From positions 12,457,001-12,521,000 of the forward strand of contig NC_092561.1 of assembly GCF_037975245.1 (NCBI RefSeq): a stretch of 64,000 nucleotides of DNA. Direction: 5' to 3'. Positions 27,541 through 42,385 of the stretch are shown one piece after another. Made by a program: the position numbers and the translations under genes. The notes under the pieces were generated by a model that ran no database searches, was not told the DNA's origin, and saw nothing but the letters and a program-made list of their open reading frames with translations. The first letter of the stretch is position 1, and the number at the start of each line of letters is the position of its first letter. This DNA comes from Apostichopus japonicus. Its lineage: Eukaryota; Echinodermata; Holothuroidea; Aspidochirotida; Stichopodidae.

Positions 27541-28495
27541 CGCACATTCAATTTGTCGGTACCGCATATTCGATTAATCGATACCGCTCATTCGTTCCGT
27601 CGGTACCGCACATTCGATTGATCCGTACCGCACATTCGATTGATTGGTACCGCACATTCGATTAATCGATACCGCACATTCCTTCCCTCGGTACCGCACA
27701 TTCGATTGATCGGTATGGCACATTCGATTGATCGATAACGCACATTCGATTGATCGGTACCGAACATTCGATCGATCGTTACCGCACATTCGATTGATCG
27801 GTACCGCACATTCGATTGATCGGTACGGCACATTCAATTGATCGGTACCGCACATTCTATTGATCGGTACCGCACATTCGATTGATCGGTACCCCACATT
27901 CGATTGATCGGTACCGGACATTTCATTGATCGATACCGCACATTCGATTAATCGGAACCGAACATTCGATATTTCGGTACCGCACAATCGATCGATCAGT
28001 ACCGCACATTCTATTGATCGGTACCGCACAATCGATATTTCGGTACCGCACATTCGATCGATCACTACCGCACATTCGATTGATCGGTACTGCACATTCG
28101 ATTGATCGACACCGCACATTCGTTCCGTCGGTACCGCACATTCGATTCCTCGGTACCGCACATTCGATTGATCGGTACCGCACATTCAAGTTGTCGGTAC
28201 CGCACATTCGATTAATCGATACCGCTCATTCGTTCCGTCGGTACCGCACATTCGATTGATCGGCACCGAACATTCGATTCATCGGTACTGAACATTCGAT
28301 TGATCGGTACCGCACATTCGATTGATCGGTACCTCACATTTAATTCATCGGTACCGCACATTCGATTAATCGATACCGCACATTCGTTCCGTCGGTACCG
28401 CACAATCGATCGATCGGTACCGCACATTCGATTGATCGGTACCGCACATTCGATTGATCGGTACCGCACAATCGATCGATCGGTACCGCACAATC
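27541..28495. repeat. Zone III-type satellite block at the end of unit 1
   Basis: The monomer mix changes abruptly here to CGTTCCGTCGG, CGATATTTCGG, CCTTCCCTCGG, CAATTTGTCGG and GATCGACACCG variants. Blocks of this type recur near 50349, 53104, 54600 and 62727. At about 28495 the sequence switches straight back to the monomers seen at 7793, which marks the junction between the two giant units. Confidence 0.8.
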
Positions 28496-28581
28496 GATCG
28501 ATCGGTACCGCACATTCGATTGATCGAGACCGAACATTCGATTGATCGGTACCGCACAATCGATTGATCGGTAACGCACAG

Positions 28582-28607
28582 TCGATTGATCGGTACCGAT
28601 CAATCGA
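28582..28607. repeat. Perfect 26-bp palindrome, unit 2 copy
   Basis: This is the counterpart of 7879-7904 at an offset of 20,703 bp, centred on GGTACC between 28594 and 28595. It again lies about 90 bp inside the left end of the giant unit. Confidence 0.92.
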
Positions 28608-30486
28608 TTGATCGGTAACGAACATTCGATTGATCGATAACGCACATTCGATTGATCGGTACGGCACATTCGATTGATCGGTACCGCACAATCGATCGAG
28701 CGGTACCGCACATTCGATTGATCGGTACCACACAATCGATTGATCGGTAATGCACAATCGATTGGTCGGTACCGGACATTCGATTGATCGGTTCTGCACA
28801 TTCGATTGATCGGTACCGAACATTCGATTGATCGATAACGCACATTCGATCGATCGGTACAGAACATTCGATTGATCGGTACCGCACAATCGATCGATCG
28901 GTCCCGCACATTCGATTGATCGGTACGGCACATTCGATTGATCGGTACTGCACATTCGATTGATCGGTACCGCACATTCGATTAATCGATATCTAACAAT
29001 CGATCGATCGGTACCGCACATTCGATTTATCGGTAACGCACATTCGATTGATCGGTACCGCACATGCGATGGATCGGTAGCGCACATTCGAATAATCGCT
29101 AACGCACATTCGTTCGTTTTACCGCACATTCGATTGATCGGTACGGCACATTTGATTGATCGGTACCGCACATTCGATTGATCGGTACCGAACATTCGAT
29201 TGATCGATAACGCACATTCGATTGATCGGTACTGTAAATTCGATTGATCGATAACGCACATTCGATTGATCGGTACCGAACATTCGATTGATCGATAACG
29301 CACATTCGATTGATCGGTACCGGACATTCGATTGATCGGTACCGCACATTCGATTAATCGATATCTCACAATCGATCGATCGGTAACGCACAATCGATCG
29401 ATCGGTACCGCACATTCGATTGATCGGTACCGCACATGCGATGGATCGGTAGCGCACATTCGAAATATCGATAACGCACATTCGTTCGTTTTACCGCACA
29501 TTCGATTGATCGGTACGGCACAATCAATTGATCGGTACCGCACATTCGATTGATCGGTACCGTAAATTCGATTGATCGATAACGCACATTCGATTGATCG
29601 GTACCGAACATTCGATTGATTGGTACCGCACATTCGATAGATCGGTAACGCACATTCGATTGATCGGTACCGCACAATCGATCGATTGGTACGGCACATT
29701 CGATATGATCGGTACCGAACATTCGATTGATTAGTACCGCACAATCGATCGATCGGTATCGCACATTCGATTGATCGGTACCGCACATTCGATTGATCGG
29801 TACCACACATTCGATTGATCGGTACCGAACATTCGATTGATCGATAACGCACATTCGATTGATCGGTACCGTAAATTCGATTGATCGATAACGCACATTC
29901 GATTGATCGGTACCGCACATTCTTTTCATCGATAACGACATTCGATTGATCGGTAGCGCACATTCGAATAATCGATAACGCACATTCGTTCGTTTTACCG
30001 CACATTCATTGATCGGTACCGGACATTCGATTGATCGGTACCGCACATTCGATTAATCGATATCTCACAATCGATCGATCGGTACCGCACATTCGATCGA
30101 TCGGTACTGCACATTCGATTGATCGATACCGCACATTCGATTGAGCTGTAACGCCCATTCGATTGATTGGTACCGCACATTCGATTGATCGATACCGTAA
30201 ATTCGATTGATCGATAACACACATTCGATTGATCCATAACGCACATTCGATTGATCGGTACCGAACATTCGATTGATCGGTACCGCACAATCGATCGATC
30301 GGTACCGCACATTCGATTGATCGGTACCGGACATTCGATTGATCGGTACCGAACATTCGACGGATCGGTACCGCACATTCGATTAATCGATATCTCACAA
30401 TGGATTGATCGGTAAAGCAAGTTCGATTGATCGGTAGCGCACATTCGAATAATCGAAAACGCACATTCGTTCGTTTTACCGCACAT

Positions 30487-33400
30487 TCAATTGATCGGTA
30501 CGGAACAATCGATCGGTCGGTAACGCCCATTCGATTGATCGGTACCGCACAATTGATTGATCGGTACCGAACATGCGATTGATCGATAACGCACATTCGA
30601 TTGATCGGTACCGCACAATTCATCGATCGATAACGCACATTCGATTGATCGGTACCGTACATTCTTTTCATCGATAACGCACATTCGATTGATCGGTAGC
30701 GCACATTCGAATAATCGATAACGCACATTCGTTCGTTTTACCGCACATTCGATTGATCGGTACGGCACAATCGATTGATCGGTACCGCATATTCGATTGA
30801 TCGGTATCGGAAATTCGATTGATCGATAACGCACATTCGATTGATCGGTACTGCACAATCGATCGGTCGGTACCGCACATTCGATAGATCGGTACCGAAC
30901 ATTCGATTGATCGGTACCGCACAATCGATTGATTGGTACCGAACATTCGATTGATCGGTAACGCACATTCCATTGATCGGTATCGCACATTCGATTGATC
31001 GATAACGCACATTCGATTGATCGGTACCGAACATTCGATTGATCGGTACCGCACAATCCATCGATCGGTACCGCACATTCGATTGATCGGTACGGCACAT
31101 TCGATTGATCGGTAACGCACATTCGATTGATCGGTACCGAACTTTCGATTGATCGATAACGCACATTCGATTGATCGGTACCGAACATTCGATTGATCGG
31201 TACCGCACAATCGATCGATCGGTAACGCACATTCGATTGATCGGTACCGCACATTCGATTGATCGGTACCGAACATTCGATTGATCGGTACCGCACAATC
31301 GATCGATCGGTACCGCACATTCGATTGATCGGTACCGGACATTCGTTTGATCGGTACCGAACATTCGACGGATCGGTCCGAACATTCGATTGATCGGTAC
31401 CGCACATTCGATTGATCGATAACGCACATTCGATTGATCGGTACCGAACATTCGATTGATTGGTACCGCACATTCGATAGTTCGGTAACGCACATTCGAT
31501 TGATCGGTCCGCACAATCGATCGATCGGTACCGCACATTCGATATGAACGGTACCGAACATTCGATTGATTAGTACCGCACAATCGATCGATCGGTATCG
31601 CACATTCGATTGATCGGTACCGCACATTCGATTGATCGGTACCACACTTTCGATCGATCGGTACCGCCCATTCGATCGATCGGTACTGAACATTGGATTG
31701 ATCGGTACCGCACATTCGATTGATCGATAACGCACATTCGATTGATCCATAACGCACATTCGATTGATCGGTACCGAACATTCGATTGATCGGTACCGCA
31801 CAATCGATCGATCGGTACCGCACATTCGATTGATCGGTACCGGACATTCGATTGATCGGTACCGAACATTCGACGGATCGGTACCGCACATTCGATTAAT
31901 CGATATCTCACAATCGATTGATAGGTACAGCAAGTTCGATTGATCGGTAGCGCACATTCGAATAATCGAAAACGAACATTCGTTCGTTTTACCGCACATT
32001 CAATTGATCGGTACGGAACAATCGATCGGTCGGTAACGCCCTTTCGATTGATCGGTACCGCACAATCGATTGATTGGTACCGAACATGCGATTGATCGAT
32101 AACGCACATTCGATTGATCGGTACCGCACAATCCATCGATCGATAACGCACATTCGATTGATCGGTACCGTACATTCTTTTCATCGATAACGCACATTCG
32201 ATTGATCGGTAGCGCACATTCGAATAATCGATAATGCACATTCGTTCGTTTTACCGCACATTCGATTGATCGGTACGGCACAATCGATTGATCGGTACCG
32301 CATATTCGATTGATCGGTATCGGAAATTCGATTGATCGATAACGCACATTCGATTGATCGGTACTGCACAATCGATCGGTCGGTACCGCACATTCGATAG
32401 ATCGGTACCGAACATTCGATTGATCGGTACCGCACAATCGATTGATTGGTACCGAACATTCGATTGATCGGTAACGCACATTCCATTGATCGGTATCGCA
32501 CATTCGATTGATCGATAACGCACATTCGATTGATCGGTACCGAACATTCGATTGATCGGTACCGCACAATCCATCGATCGGTACCGCACATTCGATTGAT
32601 CGGTACGGCACATTCGATTGATCGGTAACGCACATTCGATTGATCGGTACCGAACTTTCGATTGATCGATAACGCACATTCGATTGATCGGTACCGAACA
32701 TTCGATTGATCGGTACCGCACAATCGATCGATCGGTAACGCACATTCGATTGATCGGTACCGCACATTCGATTGATCGGTACCGAACATTCGATTGATCG
32801 GTACCGCACAATCGATCGATCGGTACCGCACATTCGATTGATCGGTACCGGACATTCGTTTGATCGGTACCGAACATTCGACGGATCGGTCCGAACATTC
32901 GATTGATCGGTACCGCACATTCGATTGATCGATAACGCACATTCGATTGATCGGTACCGAACATTCGATTGATTGGTACCGCACATTCGATAGTTCGGTA
33001 ACGCACATTCGATTGATCGGTCCGCACAATCGATCGATCGGTACCGCACATTCGATATGAACGGTACCGAACATTCGATTGATTAGTACCGCACAATCGA
33101 TCGATCGGTATCGCACATTCGATTGATCGGTACCGCACATTCGATTGATCGGTACCACACTTTCGATCGATCGGTACCGCCCATTCGATCGATCGGTACT
33201 GAACATTGGATTGATCGGTACCGCACATTCGATTGATCGATAACGCACATTCGATTGATCCATAACGCACATTCGATTGATCGGTACCGAACATTCGATT
33301 GATCGGTACCGCACAATCGATCGATCGGTACCGCACATTCGATTGATCGGTACCGGACATTCGATTGATCGGTACCGAACATTCGACGGATCGGTACCGC

Positions 33401-33512
33401 ACATTCGATTAATCGATATCTCACAATCGATTGATAGGTACAGCAAGTTCGATTGATCGGTAGCGCACATTCGAATAATCGAAAACGAACATTCGTTCGT
33501 TTTACCGCACAT
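30487..33512. repeat. 1,513-bp tandem duplication specific to unit 2
   Basis: 30487-31999 and 32000-33512 match at an offset of 1,513 bp. Unit 1 has only one counterpart (about 9784-11099, with a 197-bp internal loss). Markers shared by both copies are CGATAGTTCGG, CGATATGAACGG and the short monomer pair at the ends. Confidence 0.85.
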
Positions 33513-36500
33513 TCAATTGATCGGTACGGAACAATCGATCGGTCGGTAACGCCCTTTCGATTGATCGGTACCGCACAATCGATTGATTGGTACCGAACAT
33601 GCGATTGATCGATAACGCACATTCGATTGATCGGTACCGCACAATCCATCGATCGATAACGCACATTCGATTGATCGGTACCGTACATTCTTTTCATCGA
33701 TAACGCACATTCGATTGATCGGTAGCGCACATTCGAATAATCGATAATGCACATTCGTTCGTTTTACCGCACATTCGATTGATCGGTACGGCACAATCGA
33801 TTGATCGGTACCGCATATTCGATTGATCGGTATCGGAAATTCGATTGATCGGTAACGCACATTCGATTGATCGGTACCGCACAATCGATCGGTCGGTACT
33901 GCACATTCGATAGATCGGTACCGAACATTCGATTGATCGGTACCGCACAATCGATTGATTGGTACCGCACATTCGATTGATCGATAACGCACATTCGATT
34001 GATCGGTACCACACATTCGATTGATCGGTACCGAACATTCGATTGATCGATAACGCACATTCGATTGATCGGTACCGTAAATTCGATTGATCGATAACGC
34101 ACATTCGATTGATCGGTACCGCACATTCTTTTCATCGATAACGCACTTTCGATTGATCGGTAGCGCACATTCGAATAATCGATAACGCACATTCGTTCGT
34201 TTTACCGCACATTCATTGATCGGTACCGCACATTCGATTAATCGATATCTCACAATCGATCGATCGGTACCGCCCATTCGATCGATCGGTACTGAACATT
34301 GGATTGATCGATACCGCACATTCGATTGAGCTGTAACGCACATTCGATTGATTGGTACCGCACATTCGATTGATCGGTACCGTAAATTCGATTGATCGAT
34401 AACGCACATTCGATTGATCCATAACGCACATTCGATTGATCGGTACCGAACATTCGATTGATCGGTACCGCACAATCGATCGATCGGTACCGCACATTCG
34501 ATTGATCGGTACCGGACATTCGATTGATCGGTACCGAACATTCGACGGATCGGTACCGCACATTCGATTCATTGGTACCGAGCATTCGATTCATCGATAC
34601 CGCACATTCATTGATCGGTACCGCACATTCGATTAATCGATATCTCACAATCGATCGATCGGTACCGCCCATTCGATCGATCGGTACTGAACATTGGATT
34701 GATCGATACCGCACATTCGATTGAGCTGTAACGCACATTCGATTGATTGGTACCGCACATTCGATTGATCGGTACCGTAAATTCGATTGATCGATAACGC
34801 ACATTCGATTGATCCATAACGCACATTCGATTGATCGGTACCGAACATTCGATTGATCGGTACCGCACAATCGATCGATCGGTACCGCACATTCGATTGA
34901 TCGGTACCGGACATTCGATTGATCGGTACCGAACATTCGACGGATCGGTACCGCACATTCGATTAATCGATATCTCACAATCGATTGATAGGTACAGCAA
35001 GTTCGATTGATCGGTAGCGCACATTCGAATAATCGAAAACGCACATTCGTTCGTTTTACCGCACATTCAATTGATCGGTACGGAACAATCGATCGGTCGG
35101 TAACGCCCTTTCGATTGATCGGTACCGCACAATCGATTGATTGGTACCGAACATGCGATTGATCGATAACGCACATTCGATTGATCGGTACCGTACATTC
35201 TTTTCATCGATAACGCACATTCGATTGATCGGTAGCGCACATTCGAATAATCGATAACGCACATTCGTTCGTTTTACCGCACATTCGATTGATCGGTACG
35301 GCACAATCGATTGATCGGTACCGCATATTCGATTGATCGGTATCGGAAATTCGATTGATCGGTAACGCACATTCGATTGATCGGTACCGCACAATCGATC
35401 GATCGGTACTGCACATTCGATAGATCGGTACCGAACATTCGATATGATCGGTACCGCACAATCGATTGATTGGTACCGCACATTCGATTGATCGATAACG
35501 CACATTCGATTGATCGGTACCGCACATTCGATTGATCGATAACGCACATTCGATTGATCGGTACCGAACATTCGATTGATCGGTACCGCACAATCCATCG
35601 ATCGGTACCGCACATTCGATTGATCGGTACGGCACATTCGATTTATCGGTAACGCACATTTGATTGATCGGTACCGAACTTTCGATTGATCGATAACGCA
35701 CATTCGATTGATCGGTACCGCACATTCGATTGATCGGTAACGCACATTCCATTGATCGGTACCGCACATTCGATTGATCGGTACCGAACATTCGATTGAT
35801 CGGTACCGCACAATCGATCGATCGGTACCGCACATTCGATTGATCGTTACCGGACATTCGTTTGATCGGTACCGAACATTCGACGGATCGGTCCGAACAT
35901 TCGATTGATCGGTACCGCACATTCGATTGATCAATAACGCACATTCGATTGATCGGTACCGAACATTCGATTGATCGGTACCTCACAATCGATTGATCGG
36001 TAACGCACATTCGATCGGTCGGTACCGCACATTCGATCGATCGGTACCGAACATTCGATTGATCGGTACCGCACAATCGATTGATCGATTACGCACATTC
36101 GATTGATCGGTACCGCACATTCGATTGATCGGTACCGCACATTCGATTAATCGATATCTCACAATCGATCCATCGGTACCGCACATTCGATCGATCGGTA
36201 CCGCACATTCGATTGATCGGTACCGCACATGCGATGGATCGGTAGCGCACATTCGAATAATCGATAACGCACATTCGTTCGTTTTACCGCACATTCGATT
36301 GATCGGTACGGCACAATCGATTGATCGGCACCGCACATTCGATTGATCGGTACCGTAAATTCGATTGATCGATAACGCACATTCGATTGATCGGTACTGC
36401 ACAATCGATCGGTCGGTACCGCACATTCGATAGATCGGTACCGAACATTCGATTGATCGGTACCGCACAATCGATTCATTGGTACCGAACATTCGATTGA

Positions 36501-37545
36501 TCGGTAACGCACATTCCATTGATCGGTATCGCACATTCGATTGATCGATAACGCACATTCGATTGATCGGTACCGAACATTCGATTGATCGGTACCGCAC
36601 AATCCATCGATCGGTACCGCACATTCGATTGATCGGTACGGCACATTCGATTGATCGGTAACGCACATTCGATTGATCGGTACCGAACTTTCGATTGATC
36701 GATAACGCACATTCGATTGATCGGTACCGAACATTCGATTGATCGGTACCGCACAATCGATCGATCGGTAACGCACATTCGATTGATCGGTACCGCACAT
36801 TCGATTGATCGGTACCGAACATTCGATTGATCGGTACCGCACAATCGATCGATCGGTACCGCACATTCGATTGATCGGTACCGGACATTCGTTTGATCGG
36901 TACCGAACATTCGACGGATCGGTCCGAACATTCGATTGATCGGTACCGCACATTCGATTGATCGATAACGCACATTCGATTGATCGGTACCGAACATTCG
37001 ATTGATTGGTACCGCACATTCGATAGTTCGGTAACGCACATTCGATTGATCGGTCCGCACAATCGATCGATCGGTACCGCACATTCGATATGAACGGTAC
37101 CGAACATTCGATTGATTAGTACCGCACAATCGATCGATCGGTATCGCACATTCGATTGATCGGTACCGCACATTCGATTGATCGGTACCACACTTTCGAT
37201 CGATCGGTACCGCCCATTCGATCGATCGGTACTGAACATTGGATTGATCGGTACCGCACATTCGATTGATCGATAACGCACATTCGATTGATCCATAACG
37301 CACATTCGATTGATCGGTACCGAACATTCGATTGATCGGTACCGCACAATCGATCGATCGGTACCGCACATTCGATTGATCGGTACCGGACATTCGATTG
37401 ATCGGTACCGAACATTCGACGGATCGGTACCGCACATTCGATTAATCGATATCTCACAATCGATTGATAGGTACAGCAAGTTCGATTGATCGGTAGCGCA
37501 CATTCGAATAATCGAAAACGAACATTCGTTCGTTTTACCGCACAT
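33513..37545. repeat. 3.6-kb-class higher-order repeat, copy a of unit 2 (4,033 bp)
   Basis: This is the counterpart of 11100-14737. The extra 395 bp comes from the partial tandem duplication at 34213-35002; otherwise the monomer order is the same. Confidence 0.8.
34213..35002. repeat. 395-bp tandem duplication with a novel junction, unit 2 only
   Basis: 34213-34607 and 34608-35002 match at an offset of 395 bp up to about 34570. The last ~38 bp of the first copy (about 34571-34608) consist of monomers with GATTCATTGGTACCGAGC and GATTCATCGATACCG that I do not see elsewhere in the units. This suggests a repair or exchange junction. Confidence 0.75.
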
Positions 37546-40500
37546 TCAATTGATCGGTACGGAACAATCGATCGGTCGGTAACGCCCTTTCGATTGATCG
37601 GTACCGCACAATCGATTGATTGGTACCGAACATGCGATTGATCGATAACGCACATTCGATTGATCGGTACCGCACAATCCATCGATCGATAACGCACATT
37701 CGATTGATCGGTACCGTACATTCTTTTCATCGATAACGCACATTCGATTGATCGGTAGCGCACATTCGAATAATCGATAACGCACATTCGTTCGTTTTAC
37801 CGCACATTCGATTGATCGGTACGGCACAATCGATTGATCGGTACCGCATATTCGATTGATCGGTATCGGAAATTCGATTGATCGGTAACGCACATTCGAT
37901 TGATCGGTACCGCACAATCGATCGGTCGGTACTGCACATTCGATAGATCGGTACCGAACATTCGATTGATCGGTACCGCACAATCGATTGATTGGTACCG
38001 CACATTCGATTGATCGATAACGCACATTCGATTGATCGGTACCACACATTCGATTGATCGGTACCGAACATTCGATTGATCGATAACGCACATTCGATTG
38101 ATCGGTACCGTAAATTCGATTGATCGATAACGCACATTCGATTGATCGGTACCGCACATTCTTTTCATCGATAACGAACTTTCGATTGATCGGTAGCGCA
38201 CATTCGAATAATCGATAACGCACATTCGTTCGTTTTACCGCACATTCATTGATCGGTACCGCACATTCGATTAATCGATATCTCACAATCGATCGATCGG
38301 TACCGCCCATTCGATCGATCGGTACTGAACATTGGATTGATCGATACCGCACATTCGATTGAGCTGTAACGCACATTCGATTGATTGGTACCGCACATTC
38401 GATTGATCGGTACCGTAAATTCGATTGATCGATAACGCACATTCGATTGATCCATAACGCACATTCGATTGATCGGTACCGAACATTCGATTGATCGGTA
38501 CCGCACAATCGATCGATCGGTACCGCACATTCGATTGATCGGTACCGGACATTCGATTGATCGGTACCGAACATTCGACGGATCGGTACCGCACATTCGA
38601 TTAATCGATATCTCACAATCGATTGATAGGTACAGCAAGTTCGATTGATCGGTAGCGCACATTCGAATAATCGAAAACGCACATTCGTTCGTTTTACCGC
38701 ACATTCAATTGATCGGTACGGAACAATCGATCGGTCGGTAACGCCCTTTCGATTGATCGGTACCGCACAATCGATTGATTGGTACCGAACATGCGATTGA
38801 TCGATAACGCACATTCGATTGATCGGTACCGTACATTCTTTTCATCGATAACGCACATTCGATTGATCGGTAGCGCACATTCGAATAATCGATAACGCAC
38901 ATTCGTTCGTTTTACCGCACATTCGATTGATCGGTACGGCACAATCGATTGATCGGTACCGCATATTCGATTGATCGGTATCGGAAATTCGATTGATCGG
39001 TAACGCACATTCGATTGATCGGTACCGCACAATCGATCGATCGGTACTGCACATTCGATAGATCGGTACCGAACATTCGATTGATCGGTACCGCACAATC
39101 GATTGATTGGTACCGCACATTCGATTGATCGATAACGCACATTCGATTGATCGGTACCGCACATTCGATTGATCGATAACGCACATTCGATTGATCGGTA
39201 CCGAACATTCGATTGATCGGTACCGCACAATCCATCGATCGGTACCGCACATTCGATTGATCGGTACGGCACATTCGATTTATCGGTAACGCACATTTGA
39301 TTGATCGGTACCGAACTTTCGATTAATCGATAACGCACATTCGATTGATCGGTACCGCACATTCTTTTCATCGATAACGAACTTTCGATTGATCGGTAGC
39401 GCACATTCGAATAATCGATAACGCACATTCGTTCGTTTTACCGCACATTCATTGATCGGTACCGCACATTCGATTAATCGATATCTCACAATCGATCGAT
39501 CGGTACCGCCCATTCGATCGATCGGTACTGAACATTGGATTGATCGATACCGCACATTCGATTGAGCTGTAACGCACATTCGATTGATTGGTACCGCACA
39601 TTCGATTGATCGGTACCGTAAATTCGATTGATCGATAACGCACATTCGATTGATCCATAACGCACATTCGATTGATCGGTACCGAACATTCGATTGATCG
39701 GTACCGCACAATCGATCGATCGGTACCGCACATTCGATTGATCGGTACCGGACATTCGATTGATCGGTACCGAACATTCGACGGATCGGTACCGCACATT
39801 CGATTAATCGATATCTCACAATCGATTGATAGGTACAGCAAGTTCGATTGATCGGTAGCGCACATTCGAATAATCGAAAACGCACATTCGTTCGTTTTAC
39901 CGCACATTCAATTGATCGGTACGGAACAATCGATCGGTCGGTAACGCCCTTTCGATTGATCGGTACCGCACAATCGATTGATTGGTACCGAACATGCGAT
40001 TGATCGATAACGCACATTCGATTGATCGGTACCGTACATTCTTTTCATCGATAACGCACATTCGATTGATCGGTAGCGCACATTCGAATAATCGATAACG
40101 CACATTCGTTCGTTTTACCGCACATTCGATTGATCGGTACGGCACAATCGATTGATCGGTACCGCATATTCGATTGATCGGTATCGGAAATTCGATTGAT
40201 CGGTAACGCACATTCGATTGATCGGTACCGCACAATCGATCGATCGGTACTGCACATTCGATAGATCGGTACCGAACATTCGATTGATCGGTACCGCACA
40301 ATCGATTGATTGGTACCGCACATTCGATTGATCGATAACGCACATTCGATTGATCGGTACCGCACATTCGATTGATCGATAACGCACATTCGATTGATCG
40401 GTACCGAACATTCGATTGATCGGTACCGCACAATCCATCGATCGGTACCGCACATTCGATTGATCGGTACGGCACATTCGATTTATCGGTAACGCACATT

Positions 40501-42385
40501 TGATTGATCGGTACCGAACTTTCGATTAATCGATAACGCACATTCGATTGATCGGTACCGCACAATCGATTGATCGGTAACGCACATTCCATTGATCGGT
40601 ACCGCACATTCGATTGATCGGTACCGAACATTCGATTGATCGGTACCGCACAATCGATCGATCGGTACCGCACATTCGATTGATCGTTACCGGACATTCG
40701 TTTGATCGGTACCGAACATTCGACGGATCGGTCCGAACATTCGATTGATCGGTACCGCACATTCGATTGATCAATAACGCACATTCGATTGATCGGTACC
40801 GAACATTCGATTGATCGGTACCTCACAATCGATTGATCGGTAACGCACATTCGATCGGTCGGTACCGCACATTCGATCGATCGGTACCGAACATTCGATT
40901 GATCGGTACCGCACAATCGATTGATCGATTACGCACATTCGATTGATCGGTACCGCACATTCGATTGATCGGTACCGCACATTCGATTAATCGATATCTC
41001 ACAATCGATCCATCGGTACCGCACATTCGATCGATCGGTACCGCACATTCGATTGATCGGTACCGCACATGCGATGGATCGGTAGCGCACATTCGAATAA
41101 TCGATAACGCACATTCGTTCGTTTTACCGCACATTCGATTGATCGGTACGGCACAATCGATTGATCGGCACCGCACATTCGATTGATCGGTACCGTAAAT
41201 TCGATTGATCGATAACGCACATTCGATTGATCGGTACTGCACAATCGATCGGTCGGTACCGCACATTCGATAGATCGGTACCGAACATTCGATTGATCGG
41301 TACCGCACAATCGATTGATTGGTACCGAACATTCGATTGATCGGTAACGCACATTCCATTGATCGGTATCGCACATTCGATTGATCGATAACGCACATTC
41401 GATTGATCGGTACCGAACATTCGATTGATCGGTACCGCACAATCCATCGATCGGTACCGCACATTCGATTGATCGGTACGGCACATTCGATTGATCGGTA
41501 ACGCACATTCGATTGATCGGTACCGAACTTTCGATTGATCGATAACGCACATTCGATTGATCGGTACCGAACATTCGATTGATCGGTACCGCACAATCGA
41601 TCGATCGGTAACGCACATTCGATTGATCGGTACCGCACATTCGATTGATCGGTACCGAACATTCGATTGATCGGTACCGCACAATCGATCGATCGGTACC
41701 GCACATTCGATTGATCGGTACCGGACATTCGTTTGATCGGTACCGAACATTCGACGGATCGGTCCGAACATTCGATTGATCGGTACCGCACATTCGATTG
41801 ATCGATAACGCACATTCGATTGATCGGTACCGAACATTCGATTGATTGGTACCGCACATTCGATAGTTCGGTAACGCACATTCGATTGATCGGTCCGCAC
41901 AATCGATCGATCGGTACCGCACATTCGATATGAACGGTACCGAACATTCGATTGATTAGTACCGCACAATCGATCGATCGGTATCGCACATTCGATTGAT
42001 CGGTACCGCACATTCGATTGATCGGTACCACACTTTCGATCGATCGGTACCGCCCATTCGATCGATCGGTACTGAACATTGGATTGATCGGTACCGCACA
42101 TTCGATTGATCGATAACGCACATTCGATTGATCCATAACGCACATTCGATTGATCGGTACCGAACATTCGATTGATCGGTACCGCACAATCGATCGATCG
42201 GTACCGCACATTCGATTGATCGGTACCGGACATTCGATTGATCGGTACCGAACATTCGACGGATCGGTACCGCACATTCGATTAATCGATATCTCACAAT
42301 CGATTGATAGGTACAGCAAGTTCGATTGATCGGTAGCGCACATTCGAATAATCGAAAACGAACATTCGTTCGTTTTACCGCACAT
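37546..42385. repeat. 3.6-kb-class higher-order repeat, copy b of unit 2 (4,840 bp)
   Basis: This is the counterpart of 14738-19577 at an offset of 22,808 bp and of the same length, including the internal 1,203-bp duplication at 38246-40651. Confidence 0.8.
38246..40651. repeat. 1,203-bp tandem duplication within copy b of unit 2
   Basis: 38246-39448 and 39449-40651 match at an offset of 1,203 bp. Its presence at the equivalent place in unit 1 dates it before the giant duplication. Confidence 0.8.

Larger units (their letters stand above)
7793..28495. repeat. Giant satellite unit 1 (20,703 bp), directly repeated as 28496-51303
   Basis: The order of variant monomers from about 7793 onward is the same as that from 28496 onward, at an offset of 20,703 bp up to about 10.5 kb. 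The offset then steps to 20,900 (a 197-bp segment missing here), to 22,413 (an extra 1,513-bp tandem copy in unit 2) and to 22,808 (an extra 395 bp in unit 2). It stays at 22,808 up to about 28.49 kb. The steps add up exactly: 20,703+197+1,513+395=22,808. Identity between the units is broken only by sparse single-base changes. The last ~950 bp (from about 27540) consist of zone III-type monomers. The limits are where similarity fades, accurate to perhaps one monomer. Confidence 0.9.
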
